From Cryobacterium arcticum (GTDB lineage Bacteria; Actinomycetota; Actinomycetes; Actinomycetales; Microbacteriaceae), in the NCBI RefSeq assembly GCF_001679725.1, contig NZ_CP016282.1:3782001-3846000 (forward strand): a DNA stretch of 64,000 bases, read 5' to 3'. Shown here one piece after another: positions 35,030 through 46,366 of this stretch. The stretch's first letter is position 1, and the number at the start of each line of letters is the position of its first letter. Made by a program: the position numbers and the translations under genes. The notes under the pieces are model-generated. The model worked only from the letters and a program-made list of their open reading frames with translations. It did not search any database and was not told the origin of the DNA.

Positions 35030-35605
35030 ATGACCCTCATCACCGACACCCACAGCCGTTCCGCCGACACCACGTCACCGATCCTGCCCGCGCTCGCCGC
35101 GCGCTGGAGCCCCCGCGGATTCGACCCCACCGCCGTCATCGACGAAGACACCCTCACCACCGTGCTCGAGGCCGCCCGCTGGGCGCCGTCCGGCAACAAC
35201 AACCAGCCGGCCCGCTTCATCGTCGCCCGCCGCGGCTCCGAGAGCTTCCGCAAGATCCACTCCCACCTGATGGGCTTCAACCAGGCCTGGGCCGACAAAG
35301 CCTCCGTGCTGATCCTCAACATCGCCGAGGGTGACAACCCCTGGGCCCAGTACGACCTCGGCCAGGCTGTCGCGCACCTCACCATCCAGGCGCAGCACGA
35401 GGGCCTGTTCACCCACCAGCTCGGCGGCATCGACCGCAAGGGCCTGGCCGACGCGTTCCACCTCAAGGCCGGCCAGGACGCCGTCACCGTGACGGTGCTC
35501 GGTGTGCTCGGCGACGCCGACTCGCTCAGCCCCGAGCTTCTCGAGCGCGAGATCGCCCCGCGCACCCGCAAGCCGCTCTCCGAAGTGCTGCTCGTCAACG
35601 ACTAG
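35030..35605 (+). CDS. Nitroreductase family protein
   Basis: A 191-residue FMN-dependent nitroreductase-fold protein starting MTLITDTHSRS. RWSPRGFDP and ARWAPSGNNNQPARFIVARR form the FMN-binding N-terminal signature. The likely activity is NAD(P)H-dependent reduction of nitro compounds or quinones. It is monocistronic and ends at a strong bidirectional terminator. The 157 bp upstream show no gene. Confidence 0.88.
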   Translation: MTLITDTHSRSADTTSPILPALAARWSPRGFDPTAVIDEDTLTTVLEAARWAPSGNNNQPARFIVARRGSESFRKIHSHLMGFNQAWADKASVLILNIAEGDNPWAQYDLGQAVAHLTIQAQHEGLFTHQLGGIDRKGLADAFHLKAGQDAVTVTVLGVLGDADSLSPELLEREIAPRTRKPLSEVLLVND

Positions 35606-35661
35606 GTCGTTCCCCGAGTGCCAGTTGGGTGCACCTCGGCACGACGCATCCCAGGTACATG

Positions 35662-35698
35662 ACGAACGCCCCCTCGCAGTGCGCGAGGGGGCGTTCGT
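35662..35698. terminator. Bidirectional terminator hairpin
   Basis: The perfect 16-bp stem ACGAACGCCCCCTCGC (35662-35677) with 35683-35698 and loop AGTGC lies between the convergent nitroreductase and alcohol dehydrogenase genes. It is symmetric and can serve both strands. Confidence 0.87.
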
Positions 35699-35714
35699 GG
35701 TGAAACCGTGCGGA

Positions 35715-36764
35715 CTACGGGCGCAGCAGCACCTTGATGGCGCGGCGTTCGTCCATCGCGGCGTAGGCCTCGGCGACCTCGGTCAGCGGCAGCTGCAGGT
35801 CGAAGACCCGGCCGGGGTTGATCGCTCCGCTGAGCACCTCGGGCAGCAGCTCTTCGACGTAGCCGCGCACGGATGCGACGCCGCCGTTCACGCCGACGTT
35901 GCGGCCGAAGAGCGCCTTGATCGGCAGCTCGGCGCCACCGTTCGGCACGCCCACGTAGCCCACCATGCCGCCGGGGCGGGCCGAGCGGATCGCCTGGTCC
36001 ATCGATTCCTGGGTGCCGACGCACTCGAGCACGCAGTCAGCGCCGACGCCGTCGAACATCTCGTGGATGCGCTCAACGCCCGCGTCGCCGCGCTCCTCGA
36101 CGATGTCGGTGGCCCCGAATTCGCGGGCCACGGCCTGCCGGTCGGCGTGCCGGGACATCGCGACGATCCGGGAGGCGCCGAGGCGCTTGGCGGCGATGAT
36201 GGCGCAGAGGCCCACGGCCCCGTCGCCGACCACCACGACGGTGCTGCCGGTGGTGACGCCGGCCGAGACGGCGGCGTGGTGCCCGGTGCCCATGACATCG
36301 GCCAGGGTGAGGAGGCCCGGAACCTGGGCATCCGTCGGCTGCACGGGGGTGGCGACGAGCGAGCCGTCGGCGTGCGGAACCCGCACGCGCTCGCCCTGGG
36401 CGCCGTCGGCGAAGCCGCCGAGCCTGTCGTCGGAGCCCCACCAGCCGCCGTTCAGGCAGGAGGTACTGACGCCGTTGCGGCAGTTGACGCAGGTGTTGTC
36501 GCAGTCGTAGAACGGGGCGATGACGAAGTCGCCCACCTTGACGGTCTGCACATCGGGCCCGATTTCGTCGACGATGCCGACGAACTCATGGCCGATCCGG
36601 TGCGGTTCGTTCGTGGGGGTCACTCCGCGGTACGGCCAGAGGTCTGAGCCGCAGACGCAGGCCGCGACGACCCGCACGATGGCGTCGCCGCCGGTGGAGA
36701 GGATGGGGTTGGGTACTTCTTCGAGTCGGATGTCCCGCTCGCCGTAAATCACTGTTGCACGCAT
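35715..36764 (-). CDS. Zinc-dependent alcohol dehydrogenase
   Basis: A 349-residue MDR enzyme. Catalytic zinc ligands are in ACVCGSDLWPYRG and GHEFVG; the structural zinc lobe has the four Cys of DCDNTCVNCRNGVSTSC; the Rossmann motif is VVVGDGAVGLCAI. The substrate is unknown. No Shine-Dalgarno is visible, but TAGGCT stands 6 nt before the ATG, a leaderless arrangement. Confidence 0.9.
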   Translation of the reverse strand: MRATVIYGERDIRLEEVPNPILSTGGDAIVRVVAACVCGSDLWPYRGVTPTNEPHRIGHEFVGIVDEIGPDVQTVKVGDFVIAPFYDCDNTCVNCRNGVSTSCLNGGWWGSDDRLGGFADGAQGERVRVPHADGSLVATPVQPTDAQVPGLLTLADVMGTGHHAAVSAGVTTGSTVVVVGDGAVGLCAIIAAKRLGASRIVAMSRHADRQAVAREFGATDIVEERGDAGVERIHEMFDGVGADCVLECVGTQESMDQAIRSARPGGMVGYVGVPNGGAELPIKALFGRNVGVNGGVASVRGYVEELLPEVLSGAINPGRVFDLQLPLTEVAEAYAAMDERRAIKVLLRP

Positions 36765-36849
36765 CCAAAAAGCCTAACGCCGAGCCCGCGCCCGCGCCCA
36801 GGCGGAGCCCACGACTGGGCATCTTCTCAGACCCCCGACCCCGGATGCG

Positions 36850-37362
36850 TCAGTACCAGTCGGTCTGGCTCAGGAGCCGAGCGACGATGACGGGCGAGCC
36901 ACCCATGCGGGCCGACAACACCTGGGCCTGGCCCACGGCACCGCCGATCGTATAGAACAGCTGCACCCTCAAATGGCTGAAGATGGAGCCCTCGGTGATG
37001 GCGAAATATCCCGAATCCCGAGGGGCGAGCGCGGTCTCGTACCGCAGCGGCCAGAGCCGCGCCACCTCTCCCCCGACGATGACCGCGCGCTTTTCGAAGA
37101 GACCCAGAAACGTCCGGTCCGGTGGGATCGACGCTCGCGGTTGTTCCGGGTCGAACTGACCGAGGATCGTCGGCGAGACGCCCGAGTTCGTCTCGTAGAA
37201 GCGAGCCGTTTCCCGGTGCTGGACGTCGAAGGGCGATGGGGCGTCGCTCAACCAGTCGCTGTCATAGATGCAGCTTCGCAGCTTCGCGTCGATCTGCGGC
37301 AGCACATCCGCACGCCATTCGCTGCTGTCGGTCAGTGAGTAGCTCGGTGGCAATGACGTCAT
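36850..37362 (-). CDS. Hypothetical protein
   Basis: A 170-residue open frame starting MTSLPPSYSLTDSSEWRADV, with an upstream alternative at 37380. It is soluble, rich in aromatic residues, and has no recognisable domain. It follows the broken histidine kinase on the same strand and lies upstream of the alcohol dehydrogenase. Codon positions look ordinary for this genome. I do not recognise the family. Confidence 0.6.
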   Translation of the reverse strand: MTSLPPSYSLTDSSEWRADVLPQIDAKLRSCIYDSDWLSDAPSPFDVQHRETARFYETNSGVSPTILGQFDPEQPRASIPPDRTFLGLFEKRAVIVGGEVARLWPLRYETALAPRDSGYFAITEGSIFSHLRVQLFYTIGGAVGQAQVLSARMGGSPVIVARLLSQTDWY

Positions 37363-37381
37363 CAGTTCAGTCAACAGCACG

Positions 37382-39067
37382 TCACGAGTGTTGTGGGGAA
37401 CTCGCGAGGACAGGGGCGGGAGCCTCGTCGGCGGGGGCGGCGGGGCGGAGCGGGAGGCGCACGGTGACGGTGGTGCCCTCGCCGAGGACGCTGCTGAGCT
37501 CGACCACGCCGGAATGCGCGGTGACGAAAGCGCGCACGATCGCCAGGCCCAGGCCCATTCCGGGGATCGCCAGCTCGGTGGAGGTGCGGGCGCGGAAGAA
37601 CCTGTCGAAGACCTGCCGCGCGTCCTCCGCGCTGAGGCCCACGCCGTTGTCGGTCACGCGCAGCACCGCATCCGTGCCCTCGATGTCGACGCTGAGCGTG
37701 ACGGCGCCCTGCGGCCGGGAGAACTTGATGGCGTTGGTGAGCAGGTTGTCGATGACCTGTTCGATGGCCACCGGGTCGACCTCGGCGAACACCACCGCGC
37801 CCGGCCGGGCGCTGATGGTCACGCCGGCGGACTGCGCGCGCGGCATGGCGGTGTCCAGGCACGACTGCAGGATGAGGCCGAGGTCGGCGTCGACCCGGTG
37901 GATCGCCGGCTGGCCGTCGGTGGCGCTGAGAAGATGCGCGATCACCGAGAGCAGGCGCTCGGCGTTCCGCTCGATCACACCGATCTCCATGGTGATGCCG
38001 AGCTCCTCGGCGTCGATGAGGTCGAGGTAGCCGATGATCGACGTGAGCGGGGTGCGCAGCTCGTGCGACACGGTGGCGAGGAAGTCGTCGCGCACGGCGA
38101 TCGCTTCCACCAGCGGGGTGACGTCGGTGGCGACCACGACCGTGCCGAGGGCGTACCCGTTCTCCCGTTCGACCACCCCGGAGGAGGCGATGATGGCGCT
38201 CTGATCGTCGTGTCCGCCGACCCAGTAGACCCGCTTGGCCACGAGATCGCCGCGCAGGGCCCTGGCGGCGATCTGGTCGTCGAGGGAGACGAGGGTGGTG
38301 CGGTCCACGTCGAAGACCAGGGAGGCGTCCCTGCCGTAGCCGCCGGTGGCCGAGTCGGTGCGCACGGCCAACCTGCGGGCGGCGGCGTTGCTCAGCACCA
38401 CCTCGCCCTGCGGGTTGTAGAGCTCGATCCCGGCATCGACGGTGTCCATCACCGCCTCGAAGGTGGCCTGCCGGTCGGTGGTCTCGAGCAACGCGTCCCG
38501 CAGCTCCCGGGACACCACCACCAGCCGGCGTTGCTGGGCGCGCAGACCGTTGGCGGCGACCCGGGCCGTGATGGCGATGAACGACGTCGTGATCGGCAGC
38601 AGCAGGACGTTCGCCCAGCCGATCGCATCCGTGGGCAGCTCGCCGATCTGGAACAGGGGGAAGACGCCGACGAAGAACGCGCCGACCAGCGCCAGGCCGA
38701 GCGCCCACCAGGCGAAACCGTAGGCCAGTCACAGCACCGGCACGACGACGAGCATGCTCACGGCCGGCAGGGTTTCCCGCACACCGTCGCGGAGGAAGGC
38801 GACCACGAGCACGTCCACGAGCGGCACGATCACGAGCCACTGATAGCCGTGCCGTTCCCACGGCACGACCAGGCCCGCCACGGTCACGGCGACAGCGAGG
38901 GCCAGCCCCACCAGGAATCCGGTCTTGGACAGGGTGTCCGGTGCGCCGGCGGCGGCGAACGCCACGATGACGAGTACCCCGGCGAGGAACGGGATCTGCG
39001 CATAGGGAACTTCCCGCGTGCGCGGCTCCACAAAATCAGGAACGGGCCACTCAGGGGCTTGCGACAA
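37382..39067 (-). pseudogene. Membrane histidine kinase split by an in-frame TGA
   Basis: One reading frame runs from TTG 39067 (after GAGGATCG) to 37382, interrupted only by TGA at 38729-38731. The upstream part encodes a membrane sensor (helices through VVVPVL); after the stop the same frame continues with more helices (LAYGFAWWALGLALVGAFF), a PAS-like region, HisKA with His in ATVSHELRTPLTSIIGYL (codon 335 if read through) and HATPase_c with DNGVGLS and GMGLGLAI. TGG to TGA would explain it. Either a real nonsense mutation or a sequencing error; the core from 38521 could still be made. No regulator gene adjoins it. Confidence 0.82.
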
Positions 39068-39145
39068 TCGACGATCCTCACGCTGGCTGAGGCGTCACCG
39101 GCGCACTCGCCCGCCCTCTTCAGCATTCAAGCAGGTCCGGGCGCA

Positions 39146-39169
39146 AATGTCCCCCTTTTCGGGGACATT
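39146..39169 (-). terminator. Terminator hairpin after clpB
   Basis: Perfect 9-bp arms AATGTCCCC (39146-39154) and GGGGACATT (39161-39169) with a 6-nt loop lie 22 bp past the clpB stop. Confidence 0.72.
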
Positions 39170-39190
39170 CTTCCGCCGGGGAAGCGTACC

Positions 39191-41353
<2,163 letters not shown>

Positions 41354-41375
41354 GTACAAACATCCTTCGCAAATA

Positions 41376-41396
41376 CTTGAGTTGACTCGACTCAAG
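41376..41396. promoter_or_regulatory. HAIR operator (HspR binding site)
   Basis: CTTGAGT-N7-ACTCAAG matches the HspR-associated inverted repeat exactly in both arms and spacing. It lies 23-43 bp upstream of the clpB ATG, over the expected promoter, so heat-shock induction by release of HspR is expected. Confidence 0.93.
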
Positions 41397-41440
41397 TTTA
41401 CAGCGAGGGCGGCGGATGCGCTAGCGGTCGCGAGCGCACC

Positions 41441-42766
41441 TCACTTGGCAGCGACAGTGATGAGTTCGTCCCAGTGCGTGGTGGCCCGTGGGGACACCAT
41501 CTCGCGGCGCATGGTCCAGGCCCGGTTGGTCTTGAGGCCGGCCCGGCCGAGACCCAGGTTCTCCTGGCCGTACTTGGCGGCGATGGAGTCGAGCACCGCG
41601 CCGGCCGCGAACGGGGCCGGCGCGGTGCCGAAGATGTCGAGGCTGGCGTGCGAGTCGCGCGACGAGAACTCGTACAGGCTCACGCCCACCCGCACGTACT
41701 GCTGGCCGGCCTGCAGCTGCGGGCCGAGCGCGGTGATGGCGGCCCGGTACATCTGCACCGGGTCGTCGGTGGGGTCGGGGAACGCGAGCGAGACGGCGTG
41801 GCTGACATGGTTGTCCCGGAACGGCGATGTCGAGGCCGTGCAGCCCATCATGCGGGCCAGCGAGCCCTGCTCGCGCAGCCGGGCGGCGGCCCGCTGCGTG
41901 TAGACCGAGAGCACCTCTTCGAGCTCGGCCACGGTGCTGATCGGCACGGCGAACGAACGGGAGAACTGGATCTGCTCCCGGTCCGACCGTTCCTCCTCCA
42001 GCGGCAGACAGTCGACGCCGCGCAGCTCCTGCACCACCCGCTCCTGGTTCACCCCGAACCGCCGGCGCAGTTGCACGGCGTCGGTGTCGCGCAGGTCGGC
42101 CGCCGTGTGGATGCCCATCCCCGCCAGCTTCTGTGCCGTGCGGGAGCCGATCCCCCACACGTCGCTCGCGTCCACCGACGCGAGAATCGCGGTGACCTGC
42201 GCCGGGGCATAGGAACCCAAGTTGCAGACCCCCTGCAGCGCCGCGGATGACTTGGAGCCCCGGTTCGCCAGCTTGGCCAGGGTCTTGCTCGACGCGATGC
42301 CGATGCTCACCGGCAGGCCGATCATCTTCTTGGTGGCCACGCGGATCTCCCGGGCGATCCCGCTGACCTGCTCGGCGCTGCCGGTGAGCCGGATGAAGCT
42401 CTCGTCGATGGAGTACACCTCCTGCGAGGAGGTGAACCGGCCGAGCAGCTCCACGCATCGGGCGGAGATGTCGCCGTAGAGCTCGTAGTTGCTGGAGCGA
42501 GCGATGACGCCCTTGGCTGCGGCTTCGGCGGCGATGCTCTGCCACGACGCCGCCATGTCGATGCCGAGGGTCTTCGCTTCCTGCGAGCGGGCGATGACGC
42601 ATCCGTCGTTGTTCGACAACACGACCACCGGCTTGCCCTCGAGGCGCGGGTCGAAGATGCGCTCGCAGGAGACGTAGAAATTGTTCGCGTCGACGATCGC
42701 GATGGAGGGCGGCTGGGACCCGGTACGGCTAGACCCGGTATGGCTAGACACGGTATGGCTAGACAC
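41441..42766 (-). CDS. umuC: Y-family DNA polymerase, catalytic subunit of Pol V type
   Basis: A translesion DNA polymerase of about 441 residues. The palm-domain carboxylates are in [16 protein letters not shown] and [10 protein letters not shown]; helix-hairpin-helix [16 protein letters not shown] and little-finger domain follow. The GTG start at 42766 overlaps the umuD stop by 8 bp; a 15-bp tandem repeat encodes a Ser/His/Thr-rich N-terminal extension with several in-frame GTGs, so the true start is uncertain. UmuD' partners it in the error-prone polymerase. Confidence 0.92.
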   Translation of the reverse strand: MSSHTVSSHTGSSRTGSQPPSIAIVDANNFYVSCERIFDPRLEGKPVVVLSNNDGCVIARSQEAKTLGIDMAASWQSIAAEAAAKGVIARSSNYELYGDISARCVELLGRFTSSQEVYSIDESFIRLTGSAEQVSGIAREIRVATKKMIGLPVSIGIASSKTLAKLANRGSKSSAALQGVCNLGSYAPAQVTAILASVDASDVWGIGSRTAQKLAGMGIHTAADLRDTDAVQLRRRFGVNQERVVQELRGVDCLPLEEERSDREQIQFSRSFAVPISTVAELEEVLSVYTQRAAARLREQGSLARMMGCTASTSPFRDNHVSHAVSLAFPDPTDDPVQMYRAAITALGPQLQAGQQYVRVGVSLYEFSSRDSHASLDIFGTAPAPFAAGAVLDSIAAKYGQENLGLGRAGLKTNRAWTMRREMVSPRATTHWDELITVAAK

Positions 42767-42770
42767 GGTG
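42718..42770. repeat. 15-bp tandem repeat across the umuD-umuC junction
   Basis: Three units (42718-42732, 42733-42747, 42748-42762; for example ACCCGGTATGGCTAG) and a partial fourth overlap the umuC start and the umuD stop. Each unit contains TAG on one strand and, in the later units, an in-frame GTG for umuC. Confidence 0.85.
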
Positions 42771-43202
42771 CAGGCACCTGGTGACGACGCCCCACACCGA
42801 CAGTTCGCTCAGCTCGTGCAGCACGATGTCGGGGTAGGCCGGGTTCTCGGGCACCAGGCGCACGGTGTCGCCGTCGAGGCGGAGCCGCTTGATGGTGAGT
42901 TCGTTGTCGACCACCGCGATCACCACGCTGCCGTCGCGGGCCTCGAGGGACCGGTCGACGATGACCTCGTCGCCGTCGAAGATTCCGGCGCCGGTCATGC
43001 TGTCGCCGCTCACCCGCACGATGAACGTGGAGGTGGGATCCCGGATCAGATGCCGGTTGAGGTCGACAGGGCCGTTGTAGTAGCCCTGCGCCGGGGAGGG
43101 GAAACCGGCGTGTACGGACTCGAGTGCTTCCTGGATGAAGCGCTGGCCGGTATCCGCCGACACCCCGGAGACCGGCCGGACGATCGGGTTCACTGCGTGC
43201 AC
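42759..43202 (-). CDS. umuD: UmuD-type self-cleaving polymerase subunit
   Basis: A 147-residue S24/LexA-like protein. The cleavage site is Ala32-Gly33 in HAGFPSPA; the catalytic Ser is in SGDSMTGAG and the Lys in ELTIKRL. RecA-stimulated self-cleavage would yield UmuD', which joins UmuC. The GTG start follows GAAGGGAA. I did not find a convincing actinobacterial SOS box (CGAAC-N4-GTTCG) upstream. Confidence 0.92.
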   Translation of the reverse strand: MHAVNPIVRPVSGVSADTGQRFIQEALESVHAGFPSPAQGYYNGPVDLNRHLIRDPTSTFIVRVSGDSMTGAGIFDGDEVIVDRSLEARDGSVVIAVVDNELTIKRLRLDGDTVRLVPENPAYPDIVLHELSELSVWGVVTRCLHRV

Positions 43203-43287
43203 GGCGTGATTCCCTTCTGCGACGCTGCCAGTCGTTCGCGCTCCTCCTATTGTCTCGCGTGCCGGTCGACCTTGACGCAGGAAGCCG

Positions 43288-43941
43288 TCATCCGACGGTG
43301 ACGGATTCGGCGCCGGCGTTCAGCGCCAGGAACGACCGCACGTCGTCGATCTCGGCGGCGTTGATTCCGTGCGCCAGGCCCGGGTATCTCCGCTCGACCA
43401 GGCTCGAGTGGGTCGGCAGGAACGCGCTCGTACGCGCGATCGCGGGCTCCCCGATGACGCGGTCGTCGGTGCCGCGGCCCCAGAACACCGGTGGGCGGGT
43501 CCCGGCGAGGGTCGCGTCGCCGGGCTGGTCCGCACCGAGCACGAAGCCGCCGAGCACGACGGGCGCCAGGACCCGCTCGGGCCGGGTGCGCAGAAGTTGG
43601 CTGGTCATCAGGCCACCCTGCGAGAAGCCGATGGGGATCACCAAGGTGGTGGAGGCCAGGTTGGCGTCGACCCAGCCCCAGATCGCGTCCGTGGCCTGGG
43701 CGACGGGCTCCGCGTCCGGGTTTCCGGGGGTCGTGATGGTGAACCACGCCGCGCCCCCGTTGCCCAGCTCGAGCGGGGCGCGCAGGGCCGCCCACGGCAG
43801 GGCGAGCCTCAGCGCCGGCGCGAGCCCGGCCAGGTCGGACTCGTTCGACCCATAGCCGTGCAGCAGCAGGACCACGGCGGATGCCTCGGCCGCATTCGCG
43901 GCCCATCCGGGCGAACGGATGCCGGAGCGCTGCGCGATCAT
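43288..43941 (-). CDS. Carboxylesterase/phospholipase family hydrolase (MhqD-like)
   Basis: A 217-residue alpha/beta hydrolase. The oxyanion motif is LLHGYGSNESDLAGL, the nucleophile Ser is in GFSQGG, and Asp and His follow in GRGTDDRVIG and GLAHGI. The start overlaps the VOC dioxygenase stop (ATGA). This pairing of a small esterase with a two-domain VOC protein matches MhqD and MhqO of Firmicutes, which act in hydroquinone/quinone resistance; function here is by analogy. Confidence 0.85.
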   Translation of the reverse strand: MIAQRSGIRSPGWAANAAEASAVVLLLHGYGSNESDLAGLAPALRLALPWAALRAPLELGNGGAAWFTITTPGNPDAEPVAQATDAIWGWVDANLASTTLVIPIGFSQGGLMTSQLLRTRPERVLAPVVLGGFVLGADQPGDATLAGTRPPVFWGRGTDDRVIGEPAIARTSAFLPTHSSLVERRYPGLAHGINAAEIDDVRSFLALNAGAESVTVG

Positions 43942-44852
43942 CGGGCGATGAGTTCGTCGGTGGAGACGTCGGGCAGCGAGACCGTGACCTGCGTGCCCCA
44001 GGGGTCGGTGATCGACACCGAGCGGCCGTCACCGGCGAATGGGATCGAGCGGGCGGTCAGGCGCGCGGTCAGGGACTGCAGGTCGGCCGGCGTGGGCACG
44101 GTCACCGAGACATCACCGAGGCCCAGGCTCGCCGCGCGCGGACCCGAGCCGCGGCTGTTCCAGGTGTTCATGGCGATGTGGTGGTGGTAGCCGCCGGCCG
44201 AGGCGAAGAGCGCGCCCGGGTAGCTACCCTGGGTGGCCTCGAATCCGATCGCGTCGACGTAGAACGCCCGCGCGGTCTGCAGGTCGCCGACTTGCAGGTG
44301 CACGTGGCCAACGACGCCGGGTAGGGCGGGGCCGGCATCCATGGCCCTCTGGTCGAGGTGCGTCTGCAGGTAGGCGTTGGGATCGAGGTACTCGGTGGCC
44401 ATCCGGATCTGCTCGCCGTCGTGGATCCAGGTGTCGCGGTCACGGTCGGTGTACAGCTCCACGCCGTTGCCCTCCGGGTCGGTGAAGTAGAACGCCTCGC
44501 TCACGAGGTGGTCGCTGGATCCGATGAAGCGGCTGCGCGGGTCCTGTGCGGCACGGTAGACCGTGGCGGCGAGGCTTTCGGGAGTCTCGAAGAGGAACGC
44601 GGTGTGGAACAGTCCGGCCTGGCGGGGGTCCACGCCGGGCAGGTCCGGAGTGTGGATCAGCCGCACGAGCGGCGTCGCGCCCCGCCCGAGCACACGGTGC
44701 ACCTCGCGGGAGCGGCTGCGCTCCTCAAAGGGCTCCATGGCGAACGCCCGGGAGTAGTAGTCCGACATCGTCTCGAGATCGCCGACCCGCAGCGTCACCG
44801 CGCCCATCGAGGTGTCGGCGTTGAGAATCCGCTGGTTCAGGTCGACGCTCAT
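43938..44852 (-). CDS. VOC family ring-cleaving dioxygenase-like protein (MhqO/CatE-like)
   Basis: A 304-residue protein with two VOC modules. The first runs from MGAVTLRVGDLETMSDYY to GNGVELYTDRDRDTW; the second from GHVHLQVGDLQTARAFY through GYHHHIAMNTW to ITDPWGTQV. His and Glu residues suit a metal site of extradiol-type dioxygenases. The start follows GGGAGCGAAATC. It leads an operon with the MhqD-like hydrolase and diverges from an SDR gene across two TTGTA-type palindromes. Confidence 0.85.
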   Translation of the reverse strand: MSVDLNQRILNADTSMGAVTLRVGDLETMSDYYSRAFAMEPFEERSRSREVHRVLGRGATPLVRLIHTPDLPGVDPRQAGLFHTAFLFETPESLAATVYRAAQDPRSRFIGSSDHLVSEAFYFTDPEGNGVELYTDRDRDTWIHDGEQIRMATEYLDPNAYLQTHLDQRAMDAGPALPGVVGHVHLQVGDLQTARAFYVDAIGFEATQGSYPGALFASAGGYHHHIAMNTWNSRGSGPRAASLGLGDVSVTVPTPADLQSLTARLTARSIPFAGDGRSVSITDPWGTQVTVSLPDVSTDELIAR

Positions 44853-44885
44853 GATTTCGCTCCCGGCTGTGGTGGATGGCGTTGC

Positions 44886-44924
44886 TTGTATCTACAACCA
44901 TATCAGAGATGCTTGTAGCTGCAA
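44886..44924. promoter_or_regulatory. Pair of TTGTA-type palindromes (MarR-like operators)
   Basis: TTGTATCTACAA (44886-44897) and TTGTAGCTGCAA (44913-44924) are near-identical 12-bp palindromes with centres 27 bp apart in the divergent VOC/SDR region. They resemble sites for MarR-type quinone sensors. No regulator gene adjoins. Confidence 0.6.
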
Positions 44925-45052
44925 CTAATGTGACAGTCGGCCAGAGTCGTGTCGGAATAGGGCGAGGCCGATCACGGTTTCCTCTATACGAACGCATGCA
45001 GTTCAACGCTGTGCGAAGTACATCTATACAGATCAGATTGGAAGTGGTCATC

Positions 45053-45805
45053 ATGACCAGGTTCGAGAACAAGGTAGCGATCGTCACCGGCGGCGGAAGC
45101 GGTATCGGCGCGGAAATCTCCCGGGAGCTTGCCGCTGAGGGTGCCTCGGTCGTGGTCACCGACATCAAGCTCGAGGCCGCGCAGAGCGTCGTCGACGAGA
45201 TCATCGCCGCCGGCGGGAAGGCAGCCGCCTTCAGCCAGAACACCGCGAAGTGGGAGGACTCCGAAGCGGCCGTGGCGTTCGCCCAGACGACCTTCGGCGC
45301 CCTGCACCTGGCCGTGAACAACGCCGGCATCGGTGCCGCACCGCAGAAGATCGGCGACTACGACATCGCCGCCTGGGACCGCGTGCGCGCGGTGGACCTC
45401 GACGGCGTCTTCTACGGCCTCAAGTTCCAGCTGCCTGCGATCGTCGCCGCCGGCGGCGGCGCCGTGGTGAACATGGCCAGCGTGCTCGGCTCGGTCGGCA
45501 TCGCGGAGAACGCCGCCTACGTCACCAGCAAGCACGCGCTGATCGGCCTCACCAAGGTCGCCGCCCTCGAATACACGGCGGATGGCGTGCGCACGAACGC
45601 CGTCGGACCCGGCTTCATCGACACCCCGCTGGTGCGCTCGAGCCTCTCCCCCGAGGCGCTGACCGCCCTCGAGGCACAGCACGCCTCCCGCCGCCTCGGC
45701 ACCGACAAGGAGGTCGCCGCGCTCACGCTGTTCCTGCTCAGTGACGCCGCCTCCTTCATCTCCGGCAGCTACCACCTCGTCGACGGCGGCTACTCCGCCC
45801 AGTAA
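45053..45805 (+). CDS. Short-chain dehydrogenase/reductase
   Basis: A 250-residue classical SDR starting MTRFENKVAIVTGGGSG after GGAAGTGG. Cofactor motif TGGGSGIG, NNAG, catalytic Ser and YVTSK are present, and VTDIK suggests an acidic residue favouring NAD. The C-terminus SGSYHLVDGGYSAQ is standard. It diverges from the VOC dioxygenase and probably shares the palindromic operators, so a role with aromatic or quinone substrates is possible. Confidence 0.9.
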   Translation: MTRFENKVAIVTGGGSGIGAEISRELAAEGASVVVTDIKLEAAQSVVDEIIAAGGKAAAFSQNTAKWEDSEAAVAFAQTTFGALHLAVNNAGIGAAPQKIGDYDIAAWDRVRAVDLDGVFYGLKFQLPAIVAAGGGAVVNMASVLGSVGIAENAAYVTSKHALIGLTKVAALEYTADGVRTNAVGPGFIDTPLVRSSLSPEALTALEAQHASRRLGTDKEVAALTLFLLSDAASFISGSYHLVDGGYSAQ

Positions 45806-45817
45806 CCCCACGGCGGT

Positions 45818-45878
45818 CGCGAAAGCGGCCATGTGGTTGCTTCGGGTGACCCGAAGTGACCATATGGCCGCTTTCGCG
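45818..45878. repeat. Palindromic 61-bp intergenic element, copy 1
   Basis: Perfect 15-bp outer arms CGCGAAAGCGGCCAT and ATGGCCGCTTTCGCG enclose an inner CTTCGGGT/ACCCGAAG stem. It starts 12 bp past the SDR stop. A second 61-bp copy with 53 identical positions is at 49068-49128. It could act as a terminator here or be a REP-like mobile palindrome. Confidence 0.85.
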
Positions 45879-45937
45879 TGACCGGCGGGGGTACCGCTGC
45901 CCATGGTGAGGAGCGACGTGCCCCGATACCGTGAACC

Positions 45938-46366
45938 ATGATCATCTGGACCCGCTGGGGCATTCTCGTCTTCGTCTTCTTCGGCCTGTCGGTCGGGCTC
46001 GGATTCGCCCTCAAGGGCGTGTTCGCCCCTGCCGTCGGTTCGAACGAGCCGGCCACGAACACATTCCTCGGCACCGGCTTCGTTCTCGGCGCCGCGGCCC
46101 TGTGGGCCTTCTCGAAGTACGTGTTACCGCGCCTCGACAAGGCCCGGCCGTCGTTCGTCTACCAGCAGCTGCCCGAACCCGCAATCAACGAGCGTGGTGT
46201 GAAAGTCACCCACCGACCCGTGGCCGTGGTGAACCAGGAGACCGGCCAGCAGATCTGGACGCGCCCGTCATCGACGTTCTTCTTCATCCCCGTGCGCTTC
46301 TGGCCCTACCCGATCGCCGCGATCGGGGTCGTCAACCTGATCATCGGCATCATCGGACGAGGCTGA
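45938..46366 (+). CDS. Hypothetical membrane protein
   Basis: A 142-residue protein with hydrophobic segments at about residues 5-30, 45-60 and a C-terminal pair, separated by a soluble loop (RPSFVYQQLPEPAINERG). The family is not recognised. TACCGT lies 5 nt before the ATG and no Shine-Dalgarno is present, consistent with a leaderless mRNA. The 3' end overlaps tatB by 17 bp in convergent orientation. Confidence 0.72.
   Translation: MIIWTRWGILVFVFFGLSVGLGFALKGVFAPAVGSNEPATNTFLGTGFVLGAAALWAFSKYVLPRLDKARPSFVYQQLPEPAINERGVKVTHRPVAVVNQETGQQIWTRPSSTFFFIPVRFWPYPIAAIGVVNLIIGIIGRG

Noticed and set aside
43203..43287. SOS box upstream of umuD
   Set aside because: The region has CGAACGAC but no matching inverted half at the required spacing, so no LexA site is called.
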